Assembly (NCBI RefSeq): GCF_001653515.1
Contig: NZ_LYOY01000040.1
Coordinates: 124,001-188,000, forward strand
DNA length: 64,000 nt
Direction of reading: 5' to 3'
Source of the DNA: Streptomyces sp. ERV7
GTDB taxonomy: Bacteria > Actinomycetota > Actinomycetes > Streptomycetales > Streptomycetaceae
Positions 62,549 through 64,000 of this stretch are shown here, piece after piece. The translations under genes and the position numbers were made by a program. How positions within the stretch are numbered: position 1 is the first letter of the stretch; every line of letters starts with the position of its first letter. The notes under the pieces were generated by a model. It worked only from the letters and a program-made list of their open reading frames with translations, did not search any database and was not told the origin of the DNA.

Positions 62549-62693
62549 CGCCCCTCCCGTGGGGACCGTGACCTTCGCCGCAAACCGTGCCCGCCCGTTG
62601 TGGACCGGCCCGGGGAGCTGATCAAGTACGTACGACATCACGTACGAGCGCCGCGCAGCCGCCCGGCCCAGCGGGAGACCAGGAGAACACCCC

Positions 62694-63563
62694 ATGACGA
62701 CCGGGTACTTCACGTCCGTGGACGATGTCTCCGCGCGCCTCGCCGAGACCGGCTATCTGGCGTCCCGGGCCGTCGCCACCACCGTCTTCCTCGCCGACCG
62801 GCTCGGCAAGCCGCTGCTGGTGGAGGGTCCGGCGGGCGTCGGCAAGACGGAGCTGGCCAAGGCGGTCGCCCAGGTCGCGGACGCCGAGCTCATCCGGCTC
62901 CAGTGCTACGAGGGCGTCGACGAGTCCCGCGCGCTGTACGAGTGGAACCACGCCAAGCAGCTGCTGCGGATCACCGCGGGCCGCGACGAGTCGTGGGACG
63001 AGACCCGCACCGACATCTTCGGCGAGGAGTTCCTGCTCTCCCGCCCGCTGCTCACGGCGATCCGCGGCGGCGACCCCAAGGTCCTGCTGATCGACGAGAT
63101 CGACAAGGCGGACGTGGAGGTCGAGGGGCTGCTCCTGGAGGTGCTGAGCGACTTCCAGGTCACCGTGCCGGAGCTCGGCACGATCACGGCGACGCGCCGC
63201 CCGTTCGTGGTGCTCACCTCCAACGCGAGCCGCGAGCTCTCCGAGGCCCTGCGCCGCCGCTGTCTGTTCCTGCACATCGGTTTTCCCGAGGAGGAGCTGG
63301 AGCGCCGGATCGTCCGGATGAAGGTGCCCGGGCTCGACGAGGCGCTCGCCGCGTCCGTGGTGCGGGTGGTCGGGGCGCTGCGGGCCATGGACCTGCGCAA
63401 GGTGCCCTCGGTCTCGGAGACGGTCGACTGGGCCCGTACGCTGCTCGCACTCGGCGCGGACACCCTCGACGAGAACGTGGTGCGCGACAGCCTCGGCGTA
63501 CTCCTCAAGCACCAGGACGACATCCTGAAGGCCGCCGCCAAACTCGACCTGGACGCCGTGTGA
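62694..63563 (+). CDS. MoxR-type AAA+ ATPase
   Basis: This 289-aa protein has Walker A GPAGVGKTELAKAVAQ, Walker B VLLIDEIDKADVEVEG, sensor 1 VVLTSNASRELSEALRRRC and the Arg-finger region. MoxR proteins work with a VWA-domain partner, which is the next gene, overlapping by four bases (GTGTGA). The pair acts as a chaperone for insertion of metal or cofactor into large enzymes such as CO dehydrogenases, whose genes are not in the window. Confidence 0.93.
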   Translation: MTTGYFTSVDDVSARLAETGYLASRAVATTVFLADRLGKPLLVEGPAGVGKTELAKAVAQVADAELIRLQCYEGVDESRALYEWNHAKQLLRITAGRDESWDETRTDIFGEEFLLSRPLLTAIRGGDPKVLLIDEIDKADVEVEGLLLEVLSDFQVTVPELGTITATRRPFVVLTSNASRELSEALRRRCLFLHIGFPEEELERRIVRMKVPGLDEALAASVVRVVGALRAMDLRKVPSVSETVDWARTLLALGADTLDENVVRDSLGVLLKHQDDILKAAAKLDLDAV

Positions 63564-64000
63564 CCGCGCTCCCCGACCGGGTCACCGAGCTGGTCCGGAC
63601 ACTGCGGACGCACGGGCTGCGGATCGGCCCGGGCGAGACCGTCGACGCCGCGGCCGCCCTGGAGGTGCTCGGCTTCGGCGACCGTGAGCGGATGCGCGAG
63701 GGGCTGGCGGCGGCGCTGCTCCACAACGAGGGCCAGCGGGCGGTCTTCGACCCCGTCTTCGATCTGTACTTCCCGCTGCGCGTCGGCGCACCGGCGGCGA
63801 CCGGCGGTGACACGGCGGACCTGCGCGACCGGCTGGCCGCCGCGCTCGCCGCCAACGACCAGGCGATGCTGGGCCAGTTGGCGGCCGAGGCGGTGGACAG
63901 CCTCGGCGGATACGGTGCCTCACCCGGCTCGGACGGCTTCTCCGCGCACCAGACCCTCGACCGGCTGCGCCCGCAGACACTGCTCGCGCGGGTACGGGCC
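63560..64000 (+). CDS. VWA-domain (CoxE-like) protein, 5' end
   Basis: Starts at GTG 63560 overlapping the MoxR stop. The visible 147 codons are the helical N-terminal part: LVRTLRTHGLRIGPGETVDA, then LGFGDRERMREGLAAALLHN and FDPVFDLYFPLR, typical of CoxE-like proteins before the metal-binding VWA domain. The rest lies beyond the right edge. It is the partner of the MoxR ATPase. Confidence 0.8.
   Translation, partial: MTALPDRVTELVRTLRTHGLRIGPGETVDAAAALEVLGFGDRERMREGLAAALLHNEGQRAVFDPVFDLYFPLRVGAPAATGGDTADLRDRLAAALAANDQAMLGQLAAEAVDSLGGYGASPGSDGFSAHQTLDRLRPQTLLARVRA

Noticed and set aside
62549..62693. Operator around repeated CGTACG between SpoIIE-like and MoxR genes
   Set aside because: CGTAC repeats there are short and self-complementary by composition; not strong enough to call a site.

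Overview
The window is high-GC actinobacterial DNA and is almost certainly a Streptomyces chromosome. Evidence: GTG/TTG starts, ATGA/GTGA gene overlaps, three HxlR-type proteins, many secreted hydrolases and lipoproteins, mycothiol-type DinB/SCP2 proteins, an initiator tRNA and a bldA-type TTA codon. No taxonomic search could be run, so the species is unknown.

Layout. 0-3.7 kb: two HxlR regulators, a secreted mannose-binding lectin, a quinone-oxidoreductase-like enzyme and a maleate-isomerase-fold protein that appears to lack both catalytic cysteines. 4.0-9.4 kb: a translationally coupled pair resembling the aspartate-nitrosuccinate (nitrous acid-forming) enzymes CreE/CreD, with a TTA codon in the first gene, then a secreted cupredoxin-like protein and a dienelactone hydrolase. 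9.5-19.1 kb: initiator tRNA, a wrecked WYL-type regulator beside an MFS exporter, an L,D-transpeptidase, an HxlR::P1-peptidase fusion, thiolase, methionine aminopeptidase, a DUF4360 protein and a GH75 chitosanase with a palindromic operator. 19.3-25.9 kb: gamma-glutamyltransferase, a membrane protein of unknown function, a cytochrome P450 and a two-component/lipoprotein operon. 26-35.1 kb: murJ-femX, a second L,D-transpeptidase, a hydrolase remnant, a glutamate-type ABC transporter (gluABCD order) and exonuclease III.

35.2-54.3 kb holds the main accessory locus, a phenazine-type gene cluster in two leftward operons: phzC-phzD-phzE-aroC' (37.5-41.7 kb) and phzB-phzF-BBE oxidase-FAD oxidoreductase (48.3-52.6 kb). 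Between them lie a domesticated IS701-type transposase homologue, a GAF/PucR regulator, and a divergent methyltransferase-pabAB pair. A LysR regulator and a SnoaL-like gene close the right side. No phzG is visible. The phzB promoter region has 13-bp tandem repeats and two overlapping 86-bp copies (period 83 bp), and a motif from those copies recurs upstream of phzC. PhzC/D/E/F/B would take DAHP and chorismate to the phenazine core. PabAB would make 4-amino-4-deoxychorismate from the same pool. The oxidases and methyltransferase would tailor the product.

The left edge of the phz locus is structurally odd. A 2,292-bp block of murJ-femX (26064-28355) is repeated in direct orientation at 35169-37460, exactly 9,105 bp away. 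The second copy cuts off chorismate synthase and fuses its first 120 codons in frame to the FemX C-terminus. Together with the WYL-regulator lesion, the HxlR::P1 fusion and the hydrolase remnant, the window shows an unusual number of deletion or duplication joints.

54.5-64 kb: a second MFS exporter, a mycothiol-type DinB protein, an amidase, a large lipoprotein, a SpoIIE-type phosphatase with PAS/GAF domains, and a MoxR-VWA pair running off the right edge.
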